DNA of 64,000 bases. Source: Corynespora cassiicola (Eukaryota; Ascomycota; Dothideomycetes; Pleosporales; Corynesporascaceae). The translations under genes and the position numbers were made by a program. The stretch lies in the NCBI GenBank assembly GCA_022059125.1, contig JAEUWY010000020.1, positions 620,001-684,000 of the forward strand, read 5' to 3'. Below the pieces are notes generated by a model, which worked only from the letters and a program-made list of their open reading frames with translations, ran no database searches and was not told where the DNA came from. This document shows, piece by piece, positions 44,783-53,548 of the stretch. Each line of letters begins with the position of its first letter. The first letter of the stretch is position 1.

Positions 44783-45531
44783 AGGATGGAGACAGGTACG
44801 CGTGCGTACTCCACAAATACATTGAACATCTGTTTAGATTGCAGAAAACCATGCAGGTCCTGTTTCGCTTCGGCACATTGCCTATTTCAGAAAATCGCGT
44901 GTGCAGGGGTGTGATTATGTCACCTTCATTTACCCGACACCACCGATACTCAAGTGTGGGTCTGACATTCGGGAGGGGGGTTGGGCAGTGGCGTGCTACG
45001 AGTTGGGTGGGATTTCCAGCCTATTATTAAGGGTATCTTGAATAATGACAATCGATGACAGTGCGCGCTTTAGCACAAGACACGTCCATTGCAATGGACT
45101 TCCGGATTGTACGTTCTGCAATACTGTTAGCTTTTCTAGCCTCGTGCCTGTATGTTACGTACCTCAGTAACCAAGAATTGTATTGGAATTTCTTTTACCT
45201 GATTCTAATCGTTATAAGCCTAGCTTACTTTGACCTACAAGTAGTAGCAGTAGCGCGTTAGATGTGACAAAGTACACCACTTCACACATGTCAACTTATT
45301 TAGACACCCTCGCTGCTTGAAACCGTTGTAACACTGACTCACCTCTCCCTTATGTTGCAGACGTAGCTGGTTGTTATGTATAAATTTAGCCACTTTTTCT
45401 AGTTTTGTAATTTTGCTTTGCACCTTACACTGTACTGTGTAGCTTTAAAACTGTACTAAATCGTACTTATTTTATATTGTTATAATTTTAGCATTAATGT
45501 AAAAAATAATAAGTAGTAGTGTAGTAATGTT

Positions 45532-45612
45532 AAGTAGTTACATCTGAAGAGCTGAAGGAGTCCTTTTCTCTCAGCTTTGCTGAGCCAGGACCAAACAACA
45601 AAGTAGTTACAT
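45532..45612. repeat. 57-bp insert flanked by 12-bp direct repeats
   Basis: The 12-bp string aagtagttacat occurs at 45532-45543 and again at 45601-45612. Between them is GC-richer DNA with a perfect hairpin (CTCAGC-TTT-GCTGAG) inside AT-rich surroundings. It could be a small non-autonomous element with its target duplication, but 12 bp is long for most target duplications. Confidence 0.3.
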
Positions 45613-45943
45613 AAACATTATTTTTTAAAATATTATAACAGGCAGATTCTACACTTTCTGTGTCTCCGGGCATTAGTTAGGGGTATCCCTTGTGTATCTG
45701 TTCTGCGGTTTTTGGACCCCGGTCCGTGTGTGATTTTTGCATATTCTACTTGAAAAAACTTTATTGAAGTATCAAGACCATTTTCTACGCTTCTCTTCTT
45801 TTTCAAGAGAGCAAAACATCTTTACAGATTGCGCTTGAAAAAAAAGCATGGGCAATGTTTCCCTTCTGGGGACCTAACATCTTCCCAACAAGCTCTAAGC
45901 GATCATCATCTACCCATTCTACAGATACGCGAGAAAAAAAAAA

Positions 45944-48900
45944 TCAACGCGAAGAAGAATCAAAATGCCCCAGCACCCTCGTCATCTGCTCATGAAGCAG
46001 ATGCACGTGGCCAGGCATGGGCATATCGAGGTGATCGGCATCCATGGACAGGCACAGGATATCTCCGACGTACCTGTCCCAGCCGTTGGGCCCCAAGTCA
46101 GCCTCGGTCTTGTCGGGGATGAAGCAAGCAAAGGGGCCGTTTTTGGGATCCTCCATATAGCCAGGGTAGGCCTCGATGGGGATGCCGCTGTCCACCAGCA
46201 GCTTCATGGCCTTGGGGTCGTCCTTGACGCGGTTGACCATGCCCTTCTCAGCCCAGATGACGGCTGACGCTGAGGGCTGCTCATTTACCGTCATGGGCGG
46301 CGGGTGGTAGTTGCGCATGGCGAACAGATACGCGCGCAGGTGGTCGCGGGTCGACCCAGTGGACGTCCACAGGTTGTCTACAGCTGCGGCTGCTCCGAAA
46401 ATGGTGATCCCAACGTCCGTCTCGCGGTTGACGGTGTCTTCATCGAGCAGTCCGCTGTCGGGCCGGGGACAGCACAGGTCGATGACCAAGAGGCCGTCCA
46501 CCTTGCGCCCGACACCGGGTAGCTGTCTTGCGACCTCGTACGCCACCGTGCTGCCGGCGGAGAAGCCTCCAATGATGAAATTTCCCTTGGGGTGGTGCTT
46601 CACCAACGATTCAACCACGAGTTTGGCCACCCCGTCGATGCCGATTTCCGGCGTTAGCCTGCTCGGGCAGCGGAGGAAGGGCGAGTCGACACCGTAGATC
46701 GGCCTCCCGCCCTTGAAAACGGGTAGGTGGATGTAGGTTGCGATGGATCCGGTGCCGTCAGCCATCATGTAGAAAGGGGTCTTATTAGGGCCAGGACGGC
46801 CTTGCAACAGCGTGATCCTGGTGTTGGGAAGTGGCGACCTGTCTTTGATAGGCTGCACCTTCTGTGGTTTGGTCTTCACTTCTTTGGGTTCGACCAACAC
46901 GGCTGAATCCGATGGCGAGCTCGATTGCGGGATGGCGAGGTCAGCGTCGGCTTTTTCGATAATCGAAGTTGAGCTGCTAGTGAATATAGAGCTGCTTCCC
47001 GTCTCTGAGGCCTCCGGGCCTTCTGGAGTCCCTGGGAGCCCACCGAACTCGAGACGTAGGTCGCCAATGGTAGGATACTCAAAGGCGAATTGAGCGGGCA
47101 GGTCGACACCCGTTTTATCCCTGACGGCAGAGACGATCTCAATGGTCATGATAGAATCGACGCCGAGATCAGCTAAGATTGTGTCAGATCTGAACTCGGA
47201 CGGGTCTGTTCCCGTAGCTTTGACAATGCTTTCTAAGATGATTTCCAAAACCCGTGAATCCGTAACTTCCTCTGCCTCTTGCGTGGTGCTCGCATGGTTT
47301 TCAATCGGTGCTACGTGCACAACAGCGTCGTTGGTCTTGGTTTTCTTCACGGGTGAGTTCTTGGTAGCTTCTGCGGGAGCCTTGTGCGAAGACCCTGCGT
47401 GTCCTCCCTCCAGGATGGACTTCCAGACGGCTCTAGGCAGCTGTTGATACCGTAGGTCGGAGCATATCATGACCAACTTGGACGACTCGGCATCAAACAC
47501 GTAGGCATCACAAAATGCTGTGGTGCCTTCCCACCTCGAGATGCGGGTATATGTTAGATATTCCTTTCCAGGCACAAAATCGACCGTCTGCTCAACACCG
47601 CTGAAGCCCATGACAATGAAAGTTGTCCGAGGGTCACTGTTGGGGTTTCCATTGACCAGAAAGCCAGCCAAGTGTGCGAGAGCCTCGCCCCAGTAGGGTG
47701 AAAATGTGAAACGACTTCCAGCAGGGTCGTGTTCGAGTACTACGCTTGCGGCGGCTTCCTGGTAGTCTCGAGCGATATACCCCTCTTGAATGCGCTTGAA
47801 GGCAGGGCCAAACTCTACATTTTTGGAGAATAGAGCATAAAGAACTTCTGGCTGTAGTCTGTGGCCTAACCCTTCCTTGGAATCTCGGATTCTCGCTTCC
47901 ATCTGGGTCTTGACGAAGTATGCCATGCGATCCCAGTCCGCCTGGAGCTTCTCAGGGTCATTCACTTGAACCCGCATTGTACCCAAGTCGTGTGATTTTT
48001 GGGCCGACGTAGCCTTGAATGAAACCATGACGATGTTTGCGGACGGGTTCTCGATGACCGCAGTTGTGTGTAGCTCTCCATGAATCCCAACAAGATCCCT
48101 CGTCAGGGGCGCCAGGAGCTCTGGTTCGTGGACCGTCAGGCTGCGTTTCGGAACATCCTTGCGGCCGCTGTACTCGAGAGCATACTTGGCTACTGTCAAC
48201 GCAGCATCGCAGAAGACACTCCCGGAACAGAGGCCAACTTGCTGCATCTTATGGTTGTCAATCAGCGCCAGGAATGCCGGGTCGGAGATGGAGGCGCGGA
48301 AAGTAACCTCAATCTTGGGGGAGGACGACTTTTTGACGAGATACTGGGCACAGGTAGAGAGTGGAGGCTCGGGAAGGGCTGCCTGAGGCGTCCCCTCGGG
48401 AACACCAGCGAGCAATTTGCCTTTGTCAGAATAGGTCACCCAGAAGTCCTTCATATCCCATGCGTAGGCTGGGAGCGTTAACAGGTCAAGATTTCTCTCA
48501 AAGGGCGCGTGGAAGGCAAGCCAGTCGATATCGACCCCAGAGACGTAAGCAGACGAGATGGCTTTGGAGACCGAGGCCCAATTGCTGGTGCGTGCCTCAA
48601 TACTATGCAGGATCTTGGCAGGGGGTGGGGTGAGAGTCGAGCGCACAAAAGACACGCAGACAGGTGCCGGCCCAACTTCCAGCCAGACCGGGTCTCTGAG
48701 CTTGGTCGCGATAGCCGTGAGCGCTCCCACAAAGTTGACGGGTTGACGTGTCTGCCGGGCGAGGTATTCTGGGTTAAAAATGCCTGGCCCCTCGACGATG
48801 GAGCCGAGCAGAGTTGAAGCAACGGGAACCTTGGGCGGCAGGTACGTAACGCTACCCGCAAGCGAGGTGTAGTCGGTCAGTATGGGATCCACTTGAAACG

Positions 48901-51900
48901 AGTGGAATGCAAAGGGAACAGACAATGGCCGCGCCCTCACCGTTGCATCCTGGGCTGTTATGTCGGCTTGGAATTGAGCCAAGTCCTCTGCCGTCCCACT
49001 TACGACAGTGGCACTGGGCCCGTTGATGCATGCCACGCTACAGGAGGTGGACGGAAGTCGAGCAAGGCAGTCCCGCACCGCCGATACCGACGCGGTTACA
49101 GACAGCATGGAGCAAGCGTCGGCTTCACAGCGCTCAAGAAGCATCAGGGCACGGGAGCCGACGAGGGATAGCGTATCGGCCAGCGACAAGACGCCAGCAG
49201 CATGCAGAGCAGCGTACTCCCCGAGGCTATGGCCCACGACCATGGCAGGCTCTATTCCGGTCGATCGCCAGAATGCCGTGAGGGCCAGTTCCAAGGTGAC
49301 AACGGCGAGCTGGATCTGGGCAGTGTTCTTGGTGTCGACGTCAGCCGCTGCATCGATGATGATGTCAAGGAACTCAGGGAAGGCATTGGCGGCGCAGAGT
49401 GCTGCGCACATGTCCACCGTCTCACGGAAGACGGGGCTCGTGTGGTATAGCTCGGCGGCCATGCCGGCGTAGTGCGACCCCTGGCCGGTAAAGACGAAGA
49501 CAACGGGCTGGGAAGCAGGCGAGGCGGATGATGGCATGTCGTCGGCTTCGGCCTCGAGTCTGCTGATGAGTTGCTGGGTCGACGTGGCAGAGCAGGCGAA
49601 GCGGAAGGGGTGGTGCATCCGCCTCGCGGTGGTGGTGTAGGCGACGTCCTCGATCCTGGCGGCCGGATTGGCGCGCAGCCAGGCGGCCAGGTTGCGCTTG
49701 TTCTGGAGATAGGCGGCCTTTGTCCTGGCAGAGGTCGCGAAGACATGGCTGGGCCGGGGGTCGGGCTGGGGCTGGCTGGAGCGGGCGGCAGGAGCAAAGT
49801 CCTCGAGCAGCAGGCACGCATTGCCGCCCGCGGCGTCAAAGTTGTTGAGGAGGATGCGCCTGGGGCGGCTGCCGTCGGAGACGAAGGGCTTGGGCTCCGA
49901 GGGAATCTCGATGTTGATGGCGGCCAGCGATGGGAATTTGGGGTTGAGGGCATGCGGCATGCCTGCCTGGGGCGGGATGGTGCTGGTCTGGAACATCTTG
50001 ATGGACTTGAGCAGCTCGGCCATGCCGGCAGCGGCTTCGCTGTGGCCAAAGTTGGCCTTGATGCCGCCCACGGGCAGAGGGCCGTTGGCACGGCGGCGGT
50101 GCTCGAACGTCTTCGCGACGGCATTGAGCTCGGCCGGGTCGCCCGTCTGGGTGCCGGTCCCGTGCATCTCGACATAGGAGACGTCGTCGGGCGTGAGCTG
50201 GGCCTTGAGCAGGACCTTGCGGAACAGACGCTCCTGGGCGGCGGCGTCGGACGTGGTGATGGACGTCGAGTTGCCCGAGTGGTTTCTGCCCGACGCGGCC
50301 ACGACGGCCAGGATGCGGTCGTTGTGGGCGACGGCATCCTCGAGGCGCTTGAGCACCACGGCGCCCACAAAGTCGCCGCGGCAGTAGCCGTCGGCGTCGT
50401 CGCGGAACGTCTTGCAGTTGCCCGTCGGCGACAGGATGCCCGCGTCGTCCAGGCAGGTGAACGAGTGCGGCCAGCTGAGGATGTTGGCCGCGCCCGCCAC
50501 GGCCATGTCCACGTCCCGCTCCAGCAGGCTCAGGCAGGCCAGGTGGATGGACGACGTGGTGCCCGCGCACGCCGAGTCCAGCGCGTACGTGGGGCCCTCC
50601 CACTTGAACTGCCACGCTAGCCGGCCCGGCCCGAAGGCGCGCTGGATGCCCTGCAGCGTGTACGAGTCGCAGCCCAGCGAGGGGTGCGTCTGCTTGTGCC
50701 AGTCGTCCGTGGCCTGCCCGAAGAAGGCGCCGATGCGGTTGGGGTCGACCGCCCGCGACCGCCCGTCCGAGTAGCCCGCCGACTCCAGCGCCTCGTACGT
50801 GCTGGTCAGGAACTGGCGGTGGTTGGGGTCCATCAGCAGCGCCTCCCGCGGCGAGATGTGGAAGAAGCGGGCGTCAAAGTGCCCCGGCTTGTCCATGAAG
50901 CAGCCGTACCGCACCTTCATCCTGCAGCGCTGGTCGCCGCGCTCGTGCGCCTCGCAGTAGTATTCGTCGATATCGAAGCGGTCCTTGGGCACCTCGGAGC
51001 AGAGGTCGCGCTTGGCCATGATGGCCTCCCAGAACTCGTCCACGTTGTCGCTGCCCGGCCCTCGCCCCGCCATGCCCACGATGGCGATGCGCCCGGGCTC
51101 CAGCGACGTGCCCTCGCCGCCGTCTGCCTCGGCCAGCGCGCTCTCGTCGTGGACTGACACCCTCCTCCCCGCCTGCTCCAGCACGCTCGCCAGGTACGGC
51201 GCGTGGCTGCTGGCGCCCGGCTGCAGAATCCGCACAGCGCCCACCTCCGGGCCCAGCTTGGCGTCGACCTGGCCCATGATGTGCGGGATGTCGAGCTGCC
51301 GGCTCAGCACCTGGGCGCAGACGTCCCTCAGCAGCTCGCCCCAGTTGGCGTAGCTGGCTCCTGGCGTCTCCATGCCCCAGAGCCTGTGCTGCGGGCAGCG
51401 GATGGGCTTGTCCAGGAAGCTCGAATTGCCCCCGACCATGTAGTCGAGGTCGGCCGCCGTGATGGTTAGCGCATGCTGGCCGGCATGGATCGTCAACGGG
51501 TTCTTCGGGAGCGCCTTGACGGCGGGGTGCTGGGCCAGGAACGTCTTCAGCAGTGAGGGGGGCCCAATGAGGCTGCTCCACCCGCTCCCCACGACCGCCA
51601 CCTGGGCTCTCCTGGGTTGGATGCCATTGGCCCGCTGGAACTGCTCCAGGGCCTCGCGCAGATCGACGGGCGAGATCCCCAGAACCGTCCAGCCCCACGT
51701 GCCGGGCTCCGCTTCCATGGCCCTGGATTTTACCGACGCCAGCTTGGCCACTCGAAGCACGAGCCGGGCTGCCTCTATGCTTGCGTCGTACAGCGTGTCG
51801 AAATCATGCGCAATGGCGAGAGTCGAGACGCTGAGCAGCCCTCCCGAGAGGCCAATCCACTCGGTCGAAGCATCGGGCCCGACGAGCTCCGGTTCTCGCT

Positions 51901-52231
51901 TGACCCACTGCAGCAGCGTGCCCGACTTGACGGTATGGAGGAGGATGGCTTGCACCAGGCCGAACGGGTCTGGAGTGTGCCGGTACCTCTCCCCAAGTTC
52001 CTGGAGGCTTGAGAAATGCCCCAGAGAAGCTCGCAGTGATCGATCCATGGTGGCCGCCCTGGCTTCTGCGGTAACAGCGCCGGTCATTTTGGCCAAAAAC
52101 TCCTTCAGCCATGGCACGGATGCAGACTGCTTGTAGAGCTGGTCAAGACCATCGACCCACGAGTCTGTCACGTCGCCAAAAAGAAATATCGTCCGCTCTG
52201 CCCCTGGCGGTGATGTCTCGGGTGCCGTCAT
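45944..52231 (-). CDS. non-reducing polyketide synthase (SAT-KS-AT-PT-ACP-TE)
   Basis: A 2095-residue iterative PKS with no introns; the start is ATG 52231. Domains with visible residues are: SAT (1-370), with GLSGG and Ser129 where the family usually has Cys; KS (about 385-800), with Cys555 in DSACAGTTS, EMHGTGTQTGDP and KANFGHSEAA; AT (about 900-1200), with FTGQGSHYAG and GHSLGEYAA (Ser1002); PT (about 1290-1590), with His1327 in DNHKMQQ; one ACP (GVDSIMTIE, Ser1693); and TE (about 1800-2095), with GGFSAGS (Ser1891) and a C-terminal His in DHLDMPMPGHVH. There is no C-methyltransferase or reductase domain. The length and order match NR-PKSs that accept a chain from a partner HR-PKS, cyclise it to a resorcylate-type ring and release a macrolactone. 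The partner HR-PKS lies divergently next door. Confidence 0.95.
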   Translation of the reverse strand: MTAPETSPPGAERTIFLFGDVTDSWVDGLDQLYKQSASVPWLKEFLAKMTGAVTAEARAATMDRSLRASLGHFSSLQELGERYRHTPDPFGLVQAILLHTVKSGTLLQWVKREPELVGPDASTEWIGLSGGLLSVSTLAIAHDFDTLYDASIEAARLVLRVAKLASVKSRAMEAEPGTWGWTVLGISPVDLREALEQFQRANGIQPRRAQVAVVGSGWSSLIGPPSLLKTFLAQHPAVKALPKNPLTIHAGQHALTITAADLDYMVGGNSSFLDKPIRCPQHRLWGMETPGASYANWGELLRDVCAQVLSRQLDIPHIMGQVDAKLGPEVGAVRILQPGASSHAPYLASVLEQAGRRVSVHDESALAEADGGEGTSLEPGRIAIVGMAGRGPGSDNVDEFWEAIMAKRDLCSEVPKDRFDIDEYYCEAHERGDQRCRMKVRYGCFMDKPGHFDARFFHISPREALLMDPNHRQFLTSTYEALESAGYSDGRSRAVDPNRIGAFFGQATDDWHKQTHPSLGCDSYTLQGIQRAFGPGRLAWQFKWEGPTYALDSACAGTTSSIHLACLSLLERDVDMAVAGAANILSWPHSFTCLDDAGILSPTGNCKTFRDDADGYCRGDFVGAVVLKRLEDAVAHNDRILAVVAASGRNHSGNSTSITTSDAAAQERLFRKVLLKAQLTPDDVSYVEMHGTGTQTGDPAELNAVAKTFEHRRRANGPLPVGGIKANFGHSEAAAGMAELLKSIKMFQTSTIPPQAGMPHALNPKFPSLAAINIEIPSEPKPFVSDGSRPRRILLNNFDAAGGNACLLLEDFAPAARSSQPQPDPRPSHVFATSARTKAAYLQNKRNLAAWLRANPAARIEDVAYTTTARRMHHPFRFACSATSTQQLISRLEAEADDMPSSASPASQPVVFVFTGQGSHYAGMAAELYHTSPVFRETVDMCAALCAANAFPEFLDIIIDAAADVDTKNTAQIQLAVVTLELALTAFWRSTGIEPAMVVGHSLGEYAALHAAGVLSLADTLSLVGSRALMLLERCEADACSMLSVTASVSAVRDCLARLPSTSCSVACINGPSATVVSGTAEDLAQFQADITAQDATVRARPLSVPFAFHSFQVDPILTDYTSLAGSVTYLPPKVPVASTLLGSIVEGPGIFNPEYLARQTRQPVNFVGALTAIATKLRDPVWLEVGPAPVCVSFVRSTLTPPPAKILHSIEARTSNWASVSKAISSAYVSGVDIDWLAFHAPFERNLDLLTLPAYAWDMKDFWVTYSDKGKLLAGVPEGTPQAALPEPPLSTCAQYLVKKSSSPKIEVTFRASISDPAFLALIDNHKMQQVGLCSGSVFCDAALTVAKYALEYSGRKDVPKRSLTVHEPELLAPLTRDLVGIHGELHTTAVIENPSANIVMVSFKATSAQKSHDLGTMRVQVNDPEKLQADWDRMAYFVKTQMEARIRDSKEGLGHRLQPEVLYALFSKNVEFGPAFKRIQEGYIARDYQEAAASVVLEHDPAGSRFTFSPYWGEALAHLAGFLVNGNPNSDPRTTFIVMGFSGVEQTVDFVPGKEYLTYTRISRWEGTTAFCDAYVFDAESSKLVMICSDLRYQQLPRAVWKSILEGGHAGSSHKAPAEATKNSPVKKTKTNDAVVHVAPIENHASTTQEAEEVTDSRVLEIILESIVKATGTDPSEFRSDTILADLGVDSIMTIEIVSAVRDKTGVDLPAQFAFEYPTIGDLRLEFGGLPGTPEGPEASETGSSSIFTSSSTSIIEKADADLAIPQSSSPSDSAVLVEPKEVKTKPQKVQPIKDRSPLPNTRITLLQGRPGPNKTPFYMMADGTGSIATYIHLPVFKGGRPIYGVDSPFLRCPSRLTPEIGIDGVAKLVVESLVKHHPKGNFIIGGFSAGSTVAYEVARQLPGVGRKVDGLLVIDLCCPRPDSGLLDEDTVNRETDVGITIFGAAAAVDNLWTSTGSTRDHLRAYLFAMRNYHPPPMTVNEQPSASAVIWAEKGMVNRVKDDPKAMKLLVDSGIPIEAYPGYMEDPKNGPFACFIPDKTEADLGPNGWDRYVGDILCLSMDADHLDMPMPGHVHLLHEQMTRVLGHFDSSSR

Positions 52232-53548
52232 CTTGTGCCACGTTGCGAGTCGGCTGCTGGCAGGGTATGGGGATGCTATGCTGCAGATAGCCAGATGCTT
52301 GGTTGAAATAAGCTATTGAAATAAGCTATCAACCAGTCAGTACCGTGTAAACTCGACAAATGGTAGCACCTCCCACTAACTGACCTTTGCTAGTCTCCTG
52401 GAATCAGCTCGATTAAACGATTCGCGATCGACTAATCTCTTCGGCTTTGTTGAAAATGAAGTAGTACAGCACACTTGCCAGAGTGCTTTACTTGCAAGAG
52501 TAGTTTATCAAACAGAAGCCTGATTAAGACAGTCAAAGCGCAACCCCCACGCGGGGCGCGATCTAACCGTTTTCCATTCTTTGAGCATCGGCGCTTTACA
52601 TCTCACGCTTCAACTAGTTTGTTTGCCTTTCGGAGGTTGCCTTGTCGGAAGCCTGAAACCAACAACCGTACATACATAAGCCTTTGACCAGGCTTAAATC
52701 CTACCTAGTCCACTCGCGTGAGCTTTCCTGTTCGCACTATTCTACCTAGGTAGCACCGAAAGGTCGCACGTTTCCGGTCACGTATTCACGAACCCAACTT
52801 TAACCCCTGTATGTAATACAACTCTCCCATGGCGGGAACTTCCTCCATACCCAATGAAGTAGTTCGCCGACTTGATGATAGGGCCATTTCTCGACCGCAT
52901 CCTTCCGTTATCCATGTCATGGTACAGATACGAGCCACCCGTCGAACGCCGAATGCTTACCCGTTTTCAGATTGAATAGGCAGAATCGCACGCGGAGTGG
53001 GGTCCTAAACCACACGCAAACACACAGGGGCCACCCCTAACAATGCCCGGAGACGCAGAAAGGGACACAAAACGCTGTAGGGAGGGCCTCGGCTAATCCT
53101 CGGCTCTCGGCTTACCCGTATAATCGTCTACTCTTGGCTGAGGCGTGTAATCATGACCTAGCCTAAGCACCCAATCATAGCCCCATATTTATACAAATTG
53201 GGCTAGTATGGCTTATAGCGCCGCGTGATAGGTGCAGGCTTGCTAATCGACGTCCGGATCGTGCCTCCGATGTTGTGTAGGATCAAATGAAGCTTCTATG
53301 GGCCGTCCCGCCCGTGCCCGTGCCGTCGCCGTTGCCGTTGCCGTCGCCGTTGCCGTTGCGACTACTTACATGATATGTCCGAGGAATACGAATACCGCTG
53401 ACTACCTCCATAAATAACATATATTGAAAAAACGCATTAAAGAGATAAAGAAACGACCGGAGCAAGTACCTACATTCTTGTCTTCGTTGCCCCTCTTTGG
53501 TCGTCGATTTTTTTTTAAAGGCCTTTCGGTGGCCTTTTGTTTTTGAAA
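52232..53548. promoter_or_regulatory. shared divergent promoter of the two PKS genes
   Basis: The 1,317 bp between the start codons of the NR-PKS and HR-PKS probably co-regulate both. It contains TCGGAAGCCT at 52645-52654, three copies of CTCGGCT at 53088-53112, a CGG-N12-CCG arrangement at 53101-53118, and a hexanucleotide microsatellite at 53303-53359. No gene is seen in it. Confidence 0.6.
53303..53359 (+). repeat. hexanucleotide microsatellite (CCGTTG/CCGTCG) in HR-PKS 5' flank
   Basis: About eight imperfect copies of a 6-bp unit, ccgttg alternating with ccgtcg and ccgtgc, lie 190-245 bp upstream of the HR-PKS start codon. They may fall in the 5' UTR or the core promoter. Confidence 0.7.

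Larger units (their letters stand above)
44183..45943. other. intergenic, OMT promoter and NR-PKS 3' flank, partly AT-rich
   Basis: This 1.76-kb gap holds no firmly supported gene. The sequence from about 45260 to 45720 is very AT-rich. A weak minus-strand frame at 44518-44782 is listed separately. Confidence 0.45.

Noticed and set aside
45106..45261. A short hydrophobic frame resembling a small membrane protein
   Set aside because: It lies in AT-rich DNA, where hydrophobic codons (TTT, ATT, TTA) arise by chance, and shows no promoter, introns or homology.
49252..51698. Long open frames of 250-370 codons inside the NR-PKS on both strands
   Set aside because: These are low-complexity Arg/Pro/Gly frames in GC-rich coding DNA whose true frame carries all PKS motifs.
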